DNA of 64,000 bases from Listeria booriae (GCF_000766865.1 NZ_JNFA01000001.1:62001-126000); one strand, 5' to 3'. Counted from the stretch's first letter, positions 37,468-47,417 are shown. Program-made: numbers and translations. Notes: generated from the letters alone by a model not told the origin.

Positions 37468-37598
37468 TTTCTTTTCCTCCCGTATTGGGTATGTCTATGC
37501 TGTTATTATGCCCGAGTAAAATGAGAATATGATTAAAACTAGGTAGTATTATGGTAATAATTCATGATAGCGCTTACTAACAAGTGTTTAAGCCAAAA

Positions 37599-37625
37599 CA
37601 AAAACCCAGAAAAAATTCTGAGTTT
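37599..37625 (-). terminator. Terminator of the haem operon
   Basis: On the minus strand AAACTCAGAA and TTCTGGGTTT form a stem followed by TTGTTTTGG; it overlaps the hemY stop codon. Confidence 0.6.
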
Positions 37626-39024
37626 AGTTTTTTAAGAAATTTAGTACGGATGTGACGCCGGATTTTGCTTGGCGGACACATTCGGATAATTCCACACCTT
37701 CAAAAGAAGCGCCACCTGCAAAAATACCTGGATAGGATTGCTTGAACTCGCTGTAAATGGCTTCTTTACGGCGCTCGTGGCCCACGGTGTATTGCGGGAT
37801 GCTATTACGCCATCTTGTCACCGTGGTGAATTCTGGTGCTTGATTGATTTTCATGATTCTATTTAGATCGCTTAGAACCGTTTCTTCAATCGCCTTGTCC
37901 GCTAAATCAACAATCGACTCTTCTTTACGACGCCCAACAAAAGCACGAAGCAAAATTTTATCTTCCGGCACAGTATGCGGCCATTTTCGGTGAATCCAAG
38001 AACATGCAGCCATCGAAAAATCTTCGTTTCGCGATACGACAAATCCACTACCTTTAATGTCTTCTACCACCGCATCTTTCGGAAACACCATGGCTACCGT
38101 CGCAACACTTGCCGCTGGAATTTCTCCTATCTGTTCAAAAACAGCATCGCCACGGAACAATGGAACAATTTCTTGGTACGGTAAAGCGATAAAAATACTA
38201 TCTGCTTGAAGCTTTTCTTTCTTAGAAATCGTGATTTCATAGCCTCGCGGTTGTCTTGTAATCGCTTGGACACGCTTGCCTTTTTTTATAATTTTTGTGG
38301 AAAGTTCTTGTTCTAGCGCTGATACGACCGAAGAAAGGCCTTCGCGAACAGTTAAGAACGTGGCTTCCGTCGGTTGTTTCGCCGTCGTTTCATTATAGAT
38401 TTGGCGAACGCCTTTTAAAAGACTGCCGTGCTCATCTTCTAATTTCAGAAACTGTTCTCCCGTAGCTTCTGCGCTCATTTCATCTAAATCGCCGGCGTAA
38501 ATGCCTGACATGAGCGGCTCCAAAATATTGTCCACCATCTCATCGCCAACACGCGCCCGCAAAAACGTACCAAGCGCCATGTCCTCGTTAGCCACGCGTT
38601 TCTTGCCTAAAAACAAATCACCGAGCACGCGAAATTTACCGCTTGACGATAACAATCTTGATTTGAAAAAAGGGCGGAATCGCGTCGGAATTCCCATAAT
38701 AGAACCTTTAGGAATCGCATGCAGTCCTTGCTTTGCCAACACGAAATTCTCGCCCGTCGCGTTCTCCACAAGGCAGTCCTCCATCCCAAGATCCTTCACC
38801 AAATCTTGCATTTCCGGCTTTCGGCGCAAAAATGAATCGGGACCGCGCTCAATAATGTAGCCGTCCCGCTTCATCGTATCAATCTTTCCCCCGACTTTTG
38901 TACCTGCTTCTAATAATACTAATTCATAGTCTAGATTTTGTTTTTCAAGTTCTTTTTTTAAGTAAAATGTGCTTGATAATCCTGTAATTCCCCCACCAAT
39001 TACAACAATTTTCTTTCTCACCAC
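37624..39024 (-). CDS. hemY: Coproporphyrinogen III oxidase (HemY/CgoX)
   Basis: FAD enzyme oxidising coproporphyrinogen III to coproporphyrin III in the Gram-positive haem route. The N-terminal KKIVVIGGGITGLSSTFYLKK is the dinucleotide-binding fold, GGKIDTMKRDGYIIERGPDSF is the flavin-enzyme second motif, and the C-terminus (FAGGASFEGVELSECV) closes the FAD site. About 466 residues. GTG at 39024 is chosen for its 9-base spacing from AGGTGA; GTG codons at 39033 and 39021 are alternatives. Last gene of hemE-hemH-hemY. Confidence 0.93.
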   Translation of the reverse strand: MVRKKIVVIGGGITGLSSTFYLKKELEKQNLDYELVLLEAGTKVGGKIDTMKRDGYIIERGPDSFLRRKPEMQDLVKDLGMEDCLVENATGENFVLAKQGLHAIPKGSIMGIPTRFRPFFKSRLLSSSGKFRVLGDLFLGKKRVANEDMALGTFLRARVGDEMVDNILEPLMSGIYAGDLDEMSAEATGEQFLKLEDEHGSLLKGVRQIYNETTAKQPTEATFLTVREGLSSVVSALEQELSTKIIKKGKRVQAITRQPRGYEITISKKEKLQADSIFIALPYQEIVPLFRGDAVFEQIGEIPAASVATVAMVFPKDAVVEDIKGSGFVVSRNEDFSMAACSWIHRKWPHTVPEDKILLRAFVGRRKEESIVDLADKAIEETVLSDLNRIMKINQAPEFTTVTRWRNSIPQYTVGHERRKEAIYSEFKQSYPGIFAGGASFEGVELSECVRQAKSGVTSVLNFLKN

Positions 39025-39055
39025 AGGAAACACTCACCTTTTTAGTTATATTTCT

Positions 39056-39979
39056 CTATTTTGACCAGTTTTTCCAAACAACGGTTGCTAATACGTCTAA
39101 AAATTCTTTATCGTCATTTGGCATCGGCGGACGATGGTATGTCGCACCAATCTCATCAGTTACTACTTTGCACTCATAATCATTATCATACAGAACTTCT
39201 AGATGTTCCGCCACAAAACCGACTGGCGTATAGATGAAATGCTTGTATTTATGCTCTTCAAATAAGGCGCGCGTCAAATCTTGCACATCAGGCCCAAGCC
39301 AAGGCGTGCCAGTCTTTCCTTCACTTTGCCAGCCCAACGCATAATTCGGTACTTTTACTTTATTAAAAATTAATTTTGCGGTTTCTTCTAATTGGTCTGG
39401 ATATGGATCGCCATGTTCTTTAATTTTTTCTGGCAAGCTGTGCGCAGAAACAATAAGAACCGCTTGGTCAAGCTCGTTTTGCGGAATATCGACAGCATTA
39501 ATCCGGTCAGCCCACATCGTAATAAATTTCGGCTCATCATACCAGCTATCAATCGTTTGAATCGTTGGCCCGCCAATTTCTTCGGTTTTCTTCAACGCAC
39601 GACCATTGTATTCTTTCACGCTAAAACTAGAATAATGCGGCGCTAAAATAATCGAAATCGCTTCTTCGATACCGTCATTCTTCATTTCTTGTACAGCATC
39701 TTCGATAAACGGCTCGATATGTTTCAATCCGATGTATGTTTTAAATTCGATATCCGATTGCATCGCGTTCAATGTTTCCGCCAAACCATAGGCTTGCGCT
39801 TGCGTAATTTTGGCAAGTGGTGATAGACCGCCAATGGCATGGTAACGCGAACGTAGATCATCAATTAGTTCTTGACTTGGCGTGTGCCCGTGACGAATAT
39901 CCGTATAATAACGCTCAATATCTTCATCTTTGTACGGTGTTCCGTATGCCATTACTAATAATCCAACTTTTTTACTCAC
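39056..39979 (-). CDS. hemH: Coproporphyrin ferrochelatase
   Basis: Inserts Fe(II) into coproporphyrin III (CpfC in the Gram-positive pathway). The 307-residue protein has the family's metal-site histidine in [11 protein letters not shown] and the glutamate in [16 protein letters not shown]. Lack of C-terminal extension or Fe-S cysteines is typical of Firmicute enzymes. Its start overlaps the hemE stop by 4 bases (ATGA), showing coupling. Confidence 0.95.
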   Translation of the reverse strand: MSKKVGLLVMAYGTPYKDEDIERYYTDIRHGHTPSQELIDDLRSRYHAIGGLSPLAKITQAQAYGLAETLNAMQSDIEFKTYIGLKHIEPFIEDAVQEMKNDGIEEAISIILAPHYSSFSVKEYNGRALKKTEEIGGPTIQTIDSWYDEPKFITMWADRINAVDIPQNELDQAVLIVSAHSLPEKIKEHGDPYPDQLEETAKLIFNKVKVPNYALGWQSEGKTGTPWLGPDVQDLTRALFEEHKYKHFIYTPVGFVAEHLEVLYDNDYECKVVTDEIGATYHRPPMPNDDKEFLDVLATVVWKNWSK

Positions 39980-41034
39980 TTTTCTCCACCCCTTAATAAA
40001 ATTGCACTTCTATCGTGAACAAATGTCGTTAGTTCCTTCAACATCGCAGGTGGCACTTCTGGGAAAACACCATGCCCAAGATTGAAAATAAAGCCCGGTT
40101 CCTGCGTACCCTCTTGCAAAATTTGATTTGCTTGTGTCAAACATTTATCGCGCGCCAAAAGTAGTGCTGGATCAAGATTCCCTTGCAACGCTTTGTTCCC
40201 CGCGTGTGTTCTTGCTTCTTTGATCGACATCCGCCAATCCACGCCGACAACATCCACGTCAATATCTTGCCATTCCCCTAACAAATGCGTCGCGCCAACT
40301 GCCTGCATAATGACTGGCGTCGCAGGACTATGCTGTTTTATCGTTGTTACAATTTGCGTAATTGCCGGCTTAATATATGTACGGTAATCCGCTGCGCTAA
40401 GCGATCCAACCCACGAATCGAAAATCTGAACAGCACTTGCCCCCGCCTTGATTTGTGCTAATAAATAATCCGCAGTCATCACGGCTAGTTTTTGCATCAA
40501 CATATGCCATTCTGCTTCTTTCGTGTACATAAATGCTTTTGTTTGGTGGTAGCTTTTCGATGGCCCGCCTTCAATCATGTAGCTCGCCAGTGTAAATGGT
40601 GCACCAGCAAAACCGATAAGCGGCACCGTTAACTGTTCTTGCGTCAACAACTTAATCGTGTCCAGCACATACGGAACATGCGAATCTGCCTGGAACAAAG
40701 CGAGCTTCTCAATATCCTTGCCATCACGAATTGGATTCTCAATAACAGGACCAATTCCACTCTTAATTTCGACATCTACACCCATACCAGGTAGCGGCGT
40801 CATAATATCCTTATACAAAATCGCTGCATCCACACCATATTGCTCCACAGGAAGACGCGTCACATAAGCACATAGCTCTGGCTGATGCGTTATTTCAAAT
40901 AATGAATACTTCTCCTTTAATTTGCGATATTCCGGCTGAGAACGCCCTGCTTGGCGCATATACCAAACGGGAATTTGTTCCACGGCTTCTTTTCTCGCGG
41001 CACGTAAAAATAAATCATTTTCTAACCTTTTCAT
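39976..41034 (-). CDS. hemE: Uroporphyrinogen decarboxylase
   Basis: Decarboxylates uroporphyrinogen III to coproporphyrinogen III. Signatures are the N-terminal [10 protein letters not shown], the middle [17 protein letters not shown] and [11 protein letters not shown], with the catalytic aspartate in [10 protein letters not shown]-type context ([11 protein letters not shown]). Length is 352 residues. First gene of the haem operon and divergent from the haem oxygenase gene. Confidence 0.95.
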   Translation of the reverse strand: MKRLENDLFLRAARKEAVEQIPVWYMRQAGRSQPEYRKLKEKYSLFEITHQPELCAYVTRLPVEQYGVDAAILYKDIMTPLPGMGVDVEIKSGIGPVIENPIRDGKDIEKLALFQADSHVPYVLDTIKLLTQEQLTVPLIGFAGAPFTLASYMIEGGPSKSYHQTKAFMYTKEAEWHMLMQKLAVMTADYLLAQIKAGASAVQIFDSWVGSLSAADYRTYIKPAITQIVTTIKQHSPATPVIMQAVGATHLLGEWQDIDVDVVGVDWRMSIKEARTHAGNKALQGNLDPALLLARDKCLTQANQILQEGTQEPGFIFNLGHGVFPEVPPAMLKELTTFVHDRSAILLRGGEK

Positions 41035-41236
41035 GACAAAACCCCTTCATTGTTCATTACAGCACATAAAAAATGACACCACTTTATAATGATTACAATC
41101 TACAGCATACCAAAAAACACAATGAAAAACCAGATATGTAACTTCCCGACGTTTTATTTTTGCAGAAAGAGGAAAATAGTTGTAGTATCTAATTAGATAA
41201 AAGCAACATATTACGAATAGAAAGAAGGCAATCACT

Positions 41237-41740
41237 ATGAAGTATGCGTATATCACAAGCGGGACTGAACATTTTCTACGTCAAATTCTCGCCGAGCACC
41301 CAACACGCAATATTACATTACTACAAAATTTCGGTGACTCCATCCTTTTAGAGGAAACAGAAGAATCCACCGTATTTAAGGAAGGCAGCGCTTACCGAAT
41401 CAACCACAGCTATGGTGAAATGAAAGGCCACGGCACAGTCACATTTGAATACTTACATCTACGTTCCGAAGAAGCTCCCATTTTCCAGAAATTATACCAA
41501 TCTATTTCCTTAAAATTACATGAAGCACCTGGCTTACAATGCACACAATTACTGCAATCCCGAACAGAAAGCAAATATCTTATTTTAACGTTCTGGGATA
41601 GCGGAGATGCGTATCAACATTGGAAAAACGGCACAGAACACAATAAAATTATGGACTTGATTCGCCATAATAGTTCGCAAAGCGGTTTCTCACATGTGGA
41701 CGTGTATCATTTCCCTGAGTATTTTCATGATGAGAAGTAA
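41237..41740 (+). CDS. hmoB: Haem-degrading monooxygenase (HmoB/Isd type)
   Basis: A 167-residue protein with an N-terminal unassigned region and a C-terminal antibiotic-biosynthesis-monooxygenase (ABM) fold from about residue 70 (YLILTFWDSGDAYQHWKNGTEHNKI). The W and H residues there match the haem pocket of the IsdG/HmoB group. By layout and position it is the counterpart of the Listeria Isd-type haem-degrading enzyme encoded beside hemE. It breaks haem to release iron, so synthesis and degradation genes are back to back. Confidence 0.82.
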   Translation: MKYAYITSGTEHFLRQILAEHPTRNITLLQNFGDSILLEETEESTVFKEGSAYRINHSYGEMKGHGTVTFEYLHLRSEEAPIFQKLYQSISLKLHEAPGLQCTQLLQSRTESKYLILTFWDSGDAYQHWKNGTEHNKIMDLIRHNSSQSGFSHVDVYHFPEYFHDEK

Positions 41741-41753
41741 ATAATAATATCTG

Positions 41754-41796
41754 AACCTCTAACAAAGCGTGATTCGCTGAGTGAGAGGTTTTTTTA
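41754..41796 (+). terminator. Terminator after hmoB
   Basis: AACCTCT pairs with AGAGGTT, with an inner AGCG/CGCT pair and a seven-T tail. Confidence 0.8.
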
Positions 41797-41984
41797 TGCT
41801 GTGTGATGTGAATCTCTTTCTTGTTAGCCTATATCATCTTATCATTTTTTTGATACGCTTACAATTTTATAAATATTTTGTGTTTTAGTTCACAAAAAGA
41901 TAAATATCCTTAGATTTTTTCTTGTATTTACTTTAGAATGGGGAGGAGATTGATTTAAACAGATTGGCATAGGAGGATGACTTA

Positions 41985-42368
41985 ATGACTCAGAAATCAA
42001 ATAACAAATATTACGCCACACTCGTAATAGCAATCTGCTACAGCGCTATTGGCATCTTATCTTTAATCTTTGCTACAGGCGTTGGCAACGGTATTAAATT
42101 AGATGATAATCAGCTTGTAGGATATATTGTTGCCATAATTTCTCTAAGTCTAGCTTGCTTCTCTTTTTCCGCAACCAACATTCGAATCAGAAGAATTGTT
42201 ACGTTACTCTTGCTAATACTAAGCCTTATTTTCGCTGTTCTGCCATACGTCAATATGCTTAGTTTCAACGAGGCAATGTTTATTTTCATACTTCCTAGCT
42301 CGATTTTCTTACTACTGATTATTTTCTTCGGATGTGATTTTTTAATAACAACGCGTAAATTAAAATAG
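41985..42368 (+). CDS. Small four-helix membrane protein, unknown function
   Basis: A 127-residue protein with four predicted helices (about residues 9-30, 41-60, 69-88 and 95-118) and a basic C-terminus. No motif is recognised. ATG at 41985 follows AGGAGG. It is flanked by terminators on both sides and so is probably its own transcript. The 244-base gap before it contains AT-rich promoter sequence and no gene. Confidence 0.6.
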   Translation: MTQKSNNKYYATLVIAICYSAIGILSLIFATGVGNGIKLDDNQLVGYIVAIISLSLACFSFSATNIRIRRIVTLLLLILSLIFAVLPYVNMLSFNEAMFIFILPSSIFLLLIIFFGCDFLITTRKLK

Positions 42369-42386
42369 ATCTAACCATTATAGAAC

Positions 42387-42432
42387 AAAAAAAGTGATGC
42401 GAATCTGACATAGATTTTTGCATCACTTTTTT
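42387..42432. terminator. Bidirectional terminator before ecsB
   Basis: AAAAAAAGTGATGC pairs with GCATCACTTTTTT, with an inner GAATCT/AGATTT stem. Confidence 0.9.
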
Positions 42433-42440
42433 ATTCCACT

Positions 42441-43658
42441 TTACTGATACATCTTCTTCACTCTAAACGGTACGTACATGAACGTAAATACCGCCACAAA
42501 GGCTAAGTTCACGGCTAATATAATGACGCCGCCAATCGAGCCGTTCTGCGCAATGCCGATAATGCCGAACAATAATGCTTGGGCGACTAGCAAAATCCGC
42601 AAGAAATGAATGAATGAGCGTGTTCTGAACGCATCGCTAATCGGATACAGTTTCATCATGACTTGCCCATCGAAATGGCGCAGCATCGGAATAAACTGGA
42701 ATCCGGTCAAATAGATAAATAATAGCGAGAAAATAATATTCAAATAGAAACCTTGCACAAAAACAAGTAACAAGAACGCAATCACCGTTAAGCGTACATA
42801 CAGTCCCATAAATTCATTCGTCCGCACAAACGTCCTGCTCCACAAATACGCAAATGTTTTACGCTTCGCATACGGAATTGGGCGGTATAAGAAATCTAAA
42901 TACGCCCGGCGACGCACCGTTCCTTTTAAATGAGGCACATCAGTGAACAAATTCGCCAAACGATAAAAGCGATTCATCCGCGCTTCTTCTTTATCAATCA
43001 GGTATTCCCAACGTATCGTTAGCCCTGCCGTCTTATTTTTTATCCACAAATAGCTGCCAAGAAGGACGACCAGTGCCACAGGAATTGACCAAATCAGATT
43101 AAAAGCTAGCACCAAATAAATAAGCGCTGCGCTAATAATAATTCGCGTAAATAACCACGTTGTATCTGTATTCTCAAGCTTCGCCGTCTCCCACTGGAAA
43201 TAAATATTCCACAGCTTCATCAACAACATCACAATCACTAACGGGAAAAATCGCGAAAAACTAAAGCCTGTTACCGCAGCATACATCGGCATACACGCAG
43301 CTAACACCAAAATAAAAATATAAATCTGCATCCAGAAACTCGCCATATGGGCCTTTTTAAAATAATCTCCCATCGCTTTTTCTTGGACAATCAAATAGAC
43401 TGCATCAGGGCGTTTTAACAGCGTGTAAATAGAAGTAACTGCAATCGCCGCTGTGAGCAGAATTACCATCAGAGGAATCGCTGGAAACTCTGGAGTTAGC
43501 GTTTTGACCCAGCCAGAATAGGTATATACAAACGCACCAACGCCAATAATTAGAACGAAGAGCAAATGATCGTTCAGCATGTACCGCAAATAGCGCATTA
43601 CTTCTTCTAAGTAACTGCTGTAACGCTTCTTAAATAAATCTACCGCATCAAACTTCAT
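42441..43658 (-). CDS. ecsB: ABC transporter permease EcsB
   Basis: A 405-residue polytopic permease with about eight helices and the EcsB N-terminus (DLFKKRYSSYLEEVMRYLRYMLNDHLLF). Ecs in B. subtilis influences protein secretion, regulated proteolysis (RasP) and competence; the transported substrate is unknown. It overlaps the ATPase gene ecsA by 11 bases. No ecsC follows. Confidence 0.9.
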   Translation of the reverse strand: MKFDAVDLFKKRYSSYLEEVMRYLRYMLNDHLLFVLIIGVGAFVYTYSGWVKTLTPEFPAIPLMVILLTAAIAVTSIYTLLKRPDAVYLIVQEKAMGDYFKKAHMASFWMQIYIFILVLAACMPMYAAVTGFSFSRFFPLVIVMLLMKLWNIYFQWETAKLENTDTTWLFTRIIISAALIYLVLAFNLIWSIPVALVVLLGSYLWIKNKTAGLTIRWEYLIDKEEARMNRFYRLANLFTDVPHLKGTVRRRAYLDFLYRPIPYAKRKTFAYLWSRTFVRTNEFMGLYVRLTVIAFLLLVFVQGFYLNIIFSLLFIYLTGFQFIPMLRHFDGQVMMKLYPISDAFRTRSFIHFLRILLVAQALLFGIIGIAQNGSIGGVIILAVNLAFVAVFTFMYVPFRVKKMYQ

Positions 43659-44397
43659 CGGCCTGATCTTCTTCCATCGTTAATTGTACGTAAATCTCAT
43701 CCAACGAAGCTCCTGGCATCTCAAAATCAGCTTGCAAATCAGAAAGTGTCCCCTGCGCACGAATCACGCCATCATGTAAAATAATAAAACTATCGCAATA
43801 TTTCTCAGCTGTCGCTAAAATATGCGTTGACATTAAAATACTAGCTCCCGTATCTTTCATTTCTCCAATCCACTGAAGCAACGACTGAATACCGAGCGGA
43901 TCAAGTCCGACAAAAGGTTCGTCGATAATATACAAATTCGGCTCAATAAGAAACGCCGACATAATCATTACCTTCTGCTTCATCCCTTTTGAAAAATGCG
44001 CTGGAAACCAGTTCAACTTCTTCTCCAAACGGAATTCTTTTAGAAGCGGTGCCATCCGTGTTTGTAATTCTTCTTCTGTTAAGCCGTAAGCCATTGCGGT
44101 CAATTCCAAATGCTCTTTTAATGTAAGTTCTTCATATAATACAGGCGTTTCTGGAATGTATGCGAATTGTTTACGGTATTCTTCTGTATTTTCTTTTAAA
44201 GAATGACCATTGATGGTTATCGTGCCTTGTTTCTGCTGCATTAAACCAGTAATATGCTTAATTGTTGTACTTTTACCGGCGCCGTTTAAGCCGATTAGAC
44301 CAACGATTTGACGCTCTTCGATTTGAAAAGAAATATCTTTTAAAACGGGGCGTTTCGTGTAGCCGCCAGTCAGGTTATGAATTTCTACTAAAGCCAT
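43648..44397 (-). CDS. ecsA: ABC transporter ATPase EcsA
   Basis: A 249-residue ATPase with Walker A GLNGAGKST, signature FSKGMKQKVMI, Walker B LYIIDEPFVGLDP and His switch MSTHILA. The FSKGMKQK signature and the partner EcsB identify it. The ATG at 44397 follows AGGAGTG; the frame extends 23 codons upstream into promoter sequence. It is divergent from hit, as in Bacillus. Confidence 0.92.
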   Translation of the reverse strand: MALVEIHNLTGGYTKRPVLKDISFQIEERQIVGLIGLNGAGKSTTIKHITGLMQQKQGTITINGHSLKENTEEYRKQFAYIPETPVLYEELTLKEHLELTAMAYGLTEEELQTRMAPLLKEFRLEKKLNWFPAHFSKGMKQKVMIMSAFLIEPNLYIIDEPFVGLDPLGIQSLLQWIGEMKDTGASILMSTHILATAEKYCDSFIILHDGVIRAQGTLSDLQADFEMPGASLDEIYVQLTMEEDQADEV

Positions 44398-44562
44398 GTT
44401 ATCACTCCTATTATCCAATCTTATTGACCTTATAATAGCACAGATGCCATCGTTTTTGCTATACATTCACTATTTCGCTTGCTTTTATACATGCGTTTTA
44501 TTCTGTTTTATGGTACATTAGATACAAAGAGAGTCAAATTTTTCGGAGGTGTCTATTTCAAT

Positions 44563-44982
44563 ATGGATGATTGTATTTTCTGCAAAATCGTGAAGGGCGA
44601 GATTCCTTCTGCTAAAGTTTATGAGGACGATCAAGTGTATGCCTTTCTTGATTTAGGTCAAGTTACTGAGGGCCACACACTAGTCATTCCGAAACAGCAT
44701 GCGCGCAATATTTTTGACTTGCCTGAAGAAACGGCAGCGGAGATTTTCCGTCGGGTACCTAAGATTGCGGCGGGCATGAAGAAGGCTTTGCCACTAAAAG
44801 GACTTAACATTTTAAATAATAATGAGGAAATCGCGTCTCAAAGCGTCTTTCATTATCATATCCACCTCATTCCGCGCTATACGAACAAAGATGATTTCGG
44901 CTTGAAATGGGCGGACAATGCCAACTGGTATTCCAAAGAAGCTTTCCAAGAACTGGCCGACAAAATAGCTAAAGAGGTATAA
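44563..44982 (+). CDS. hit: HIT family nucleotide-binding protein
   Basis: A 139-residue histidine-triad protein (Hint/FHIT-like hydrolase of nucleoside phosphoramidates or dinucleotides). The triad is His97-x-His99-x-His101 in HYHIHLIPR, and the N-terminal CIFCKIVKGEIPSAKVYED is the conserved Zn-type start. The start at 44563 follows GGAGGTG; the upstream extension of the frame overlaps promoter sequence. Confidence 0.93.
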   Translation: MDDCIFCKIVKGEIPSAKVYEDDQVYAFLDLGQVTEGHTLVIPKQHARNIFDLPEETAAEIFRRVPKIAAGMKKALPLKGLNILNNNEEIASQSVFHYHIHLIPRYTNKDDFGLKWADNANWYSKEAFQELADKIAKEV

Positions 44983-45009
44983 AACTAAAGAAATCTGGAG
45001 TGATCGACT

Positions 45010-45381
45010 ATGAATGCAAAATCTATAATACTCGGCGCACTTATTGGCGGTATTGCCAGCGCTGCAACGGCAATTATTTTAGCCCCGAAATCAGGACGTG
45101 AACTGCGTCAAGATATCGCTGCAAAATCTGGCGAAGCTGGCGTTATCCTGAAAGAACTGGCTTACAATGCGACGGATTTACTACAATCTGTTCAAGTTCT
45201 AAGCACAGAAGGCACAACATTACTAAAAGACCTATCGACTGACATTAAAGAATCGGTGGCTAATTGGAACGAAGAAATGGAACCAGAAAAAGCGCGTCTG
45301 AAAGAAGAAATCAAAGACATGCAAAAAACCATTTCTGACCTCGAAAAAACACTAAAAAAAGATAAAAAAGAAAGCAATTAA
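45010..45381 (+). CDS. YtxH-like protein
   Basis: A 123-residue protein beginning with a glycine-rich membrane helix (LGALIGGIASAATAIILAPKSGRELRQDI), the YtxH signature, followed by a long charged coiled-coil (about residues 75-120). YtxH proteins are general-stress-associated in Bacillus; biochemical function is unknown. It lies 27 bases after hit and is probably co-transcribed. Confidence 0.8.
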   Translation: MNAKSIILGALIGGIASAATAIILAPKSGRELRQDIAAKSGEAGVILKELAYNATDLLQSVQVLSTEGTTLLKDLSTDIKESVANWNEEMEPEKARLKEEIKDMQKTISDLEKTLKKDKKESN

Positions 45382-45387
45382 GTCATG

Positions 45388-45427
45388 AAAGCGCAAAGCC
45401 CTCTCGGACAGTCGGTTTGCGCTTTTT
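45388..45427 (+). terminator. Terminator after the YtxH-like gene
   Basis: A perfect AAAGCGCAAA / TTTGCGCTTT stem with a T-tail. Confidence 0.88.
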
Positions 45428-45579
45428 ATTTCGCGTAAAAACGCGGATTCGTCACACATTTTTCACAGGAAAACGACCATTGTGCAAATAGGGGTTGAAA
45501 AATTGGCTGGCAGGGACTACAATACTAAGGTGATGCATGCCATCATAGACATTTTTTAGTAATGGAGGATTAGTTATCC

Positions 45580-46122
45580 ATGCGTTGTTTAAAGACAATC
45601 AATGTGGAGCGAAAAGATGAGTATAACCGCGTCTTTTTTAAATCCAGCTTAGTTTCGTTAGCCGCTATGTGCGTATTATTTTTAATTGAAAATCTGGTTT
45701 TTCCGAACCAGTTTGTGATGGTCTTTGAACTGCCAACGTTTATTGCGTTACTTGCGTTGTACCCTGTTCATAAGGGACTGCATATTCTTGCGCTGATGCG
45801 TTATCGTGATGGTGTGCAAATTCGAGTGAAACGGCATTTTTATGTATTGCCTTGTTTGCAAGTTCGGATTCGTCGTGTCATTCCGAAATGGCGCTACATC
45901 GTTTCTTTAATTTTTCCGTTTGTGGTGATATCGGTGATTTTAATTGTGGCAATGCTTACGACGCCGATTTTTCATTCTCCGCTGTTTCTCATTTTAATTG
46001 CGATTCATGTGGGTATGTGTTATCCGGATTTTCTCCATATCAAAAACATTCTTGGAACGCCAAAACATACTTTTGTTGAAGATGCTGATCGTGGTTTTTC
46101 AGTGCTTGTTTCAGAAGAGTAA
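45580..46122 (+). CDS. DUF3267-like membrane protein
   Basis: A 180-residue protein with four or more predicted helices (about residues 24-41, 47-60, 104-127 and 130-150). It resembles DUF3267, putative membrane zincins, found near hit/prsA in Bacillus. The position of the HExxH motif reads HKGLH, so the catalytic glutamate is replaced and peptidase activity is doubtful. It is followed after 11 bases by a small membrane protein gene. Confidence 0.65.
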   Translation: MRCLKTINVERKDEYNRVFFKSSLVSLAAMCVLFLIENLVFPNQFVMVFELPTFIALLALYPVHKGLHILALMRYRDGVQIRVKRHFYVLPCLQVRIRRVIPKWRYIVSLIFPFVVISVILIVAMLTTPIFHSPLFLILIAIHVGMCYPDFLHIKNILGTPKHTFVEDADRGFSVLVSEE

Positions 46123-46133
46123 GGAGGAAAATT

Positions 46134-46322
46134 GTGTTTCTTTACGTAGTATACGCCGTATTTGGCGTGATTGCTTTGCTTGCTTTTAATTTATTAGTCG
46201 AGCGATATGCAACAAAACAAGATTTTAACCCGAAACAATGTCAATTATTTTATCGTATTGTAAATATTTCCGTATTACTGCTTCTCTTTTCGGCAACGCT
46301 TGACGGTATTATGCTATCATAA
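46134..46322 (+). CDS. Small two-helix membrane protein
   Basis: A 62-residue protein with helices at about residues 2-22 and 40-60. GTG start at 46134 follows a perfect AAGGAGG. Family not recognised. It is tightly coupled to the preceding DUF3267-like gene and probably co-translated with it. Confidence 0.65.
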   Translation: MFLYVVYAVFGVIALLAFNLLVERYATKQDFNPKQCQLFYRIVNISVLLLLFSATLDGIMLS

Positions 46323-46465
46323 ACGCCTAATGAGAGACGCTAGAGGCAAAATTAGAAATGGATTAGATTTTTGACATTTTACTTTATTGCCACCTATTTT
46401 GTGGTATGATGTATGTGTAGTTAAGCAGAACTTATTTAAAACTTTTGAGGAGAGTGTATTAGTTA

Positions 46466-47362
46466 ATGAAGAAAAAATTAGTATTAGGTATGGTATCAAT
46501 GATGGGTCTTTTCAGTTTAGCCGCATGTGGCAACTCAGCAAATGACGCTGTTGTTGAAACAAAAGCTGGAGACGTAACACAACAAGAACTTTATGATGCC
46601 ATGAAAGCGAAAGTTGGAGATCAGTACGTATCTCAACTTGCAATGACGAAGATTTTAGAAGATAAATACAAAGTAACAGACAAAGAAATCGATGCAGCAT
46701 ACAAAACGTATCAAGATCAATATGGTGACCAACTTGCAAGCATGTTGCAACAAAGTGGTTACACAGAGAAAACATTTAAATCTGACTATCTGAAATTCGA
46801 TCTTTTGAACACGAAAGCAGCAGAAGCTTCTGTTGATACAAGCGATAAAGCGTTGAAAGAGTATTACAAAACATGGCAACCAGCTATCACTGTTGAACAC
46901 ATTCTAGTTGCTGACAAAGCGAAAGCAGATGACCTTCACAAGAAAGTAACATCTGGCGGTAACTTTGAAGAATTAGCAAAAGCTAACTCTACAGATACAG
47001 GTTCTGCTACACAAGGTGGTAAATTAGCACCATTCGGTCCTGGTAAAATGTTACCTGAGTTCGAAAAAGCAGCATACGCATTGAAAAACAAAGGCGACAT
47101 CAGCCCAGTTGTTAAAACAGACGCTGGTTACCACATTATTAAAATGTTAGACCACCCTGCGAAAACTACTTTTGAAAAAGATAAAGCGCAAGTGAAGAAA
47201 GATTATCTAGCTTCTAAAGTAACTACAGAGGCTAAAACAGCAGCATTGCAAAAACTATACAAAAATGCTGACGTTAAGATTGACGACAAAGATTTGAAAG
47301 ATGCATTCGCACAATACGATTCATCTGCAAAAACAGAGTCTGATTCTTCAACAACGAAATAA
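46466..47362 (+). CDS. prsA: PrsA foldase lipoprotein
   Basis: Extracytoplasmic peptidyl-prolyl isomerase and chaperone that folds exported proteins. The lipobox SLAAC gives lipidated Cys21. An N-terminal chaperone domain (about 30-130) precedes a parvulin domain (about 139-226: VEHILVADKAKAD ... GKLAPFGPGKMLPEFEKAA ... TDAGYHIIKMLDH) and a C-terminal helix pair. By synteny this corresponds to the Listeria prsA2 locus, needed for virulence factor secretion in pathogenic species. No palindromic PrfA box (TTAACANNTGTTAA) is visible upstream. Confidence 0.95.
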   Translation: MKKKLVLGMVSMMGLFSLAACGNSANDAVVETKAGDVTQQELYDAMKAKVGDQYVSQLAMTKILEDKYKVTDKEIDAAYKTYQDQYGDQLASMLQQSGYTEKTFKSDYLKFDLLNTKAAEASVDTSDKALKEYYKTWQPAITVEHILVADKAKADDLHKKVTSGGNFEELAKANSTDTGSATQGGKLAPFGPGKMLPEFEKAAYALKNKGDISPVVKTDAGYHIIKMLDHPAKTTFEKDKAQVKKDYLASKVTTEAKTAALQKLYKNADVKIDDKDLKDAFAQYDSSAKTESDSSTTK

Positions 47363-47371
47363 TTAGCAAAT

Positions 47372-47412
47372 AAAAAACGGTAGTTTCCATATTCGGAGGC
47401 TACCGTTTTTTT
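47372..47412. terminator. Terminator after prsA
   Basis: AAAAACGGTAG pairs with CTACCGTTTTT with T and A runs on both sides, between convergent genes. Confidence 0.9.
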
Positions 47413-47417
47413 GTCGT

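Noticed and set aside
37565-37578. cre-like TGATAGCGCTTACT upstream of the helix-turn-helix gene
   Set aside because: Two mismatches and no convincing promoter beside it; could be chance.
45580-46122. Active membrane zinc protease
   Set aside because: The expected HExxH motif reads HKGLH, so activity cannot be claimed.
46323-46465. PrfA box upstream of prsA
   Set aside because: No TTAACANNTGTTAA-like palindrome is present in the promoter region.
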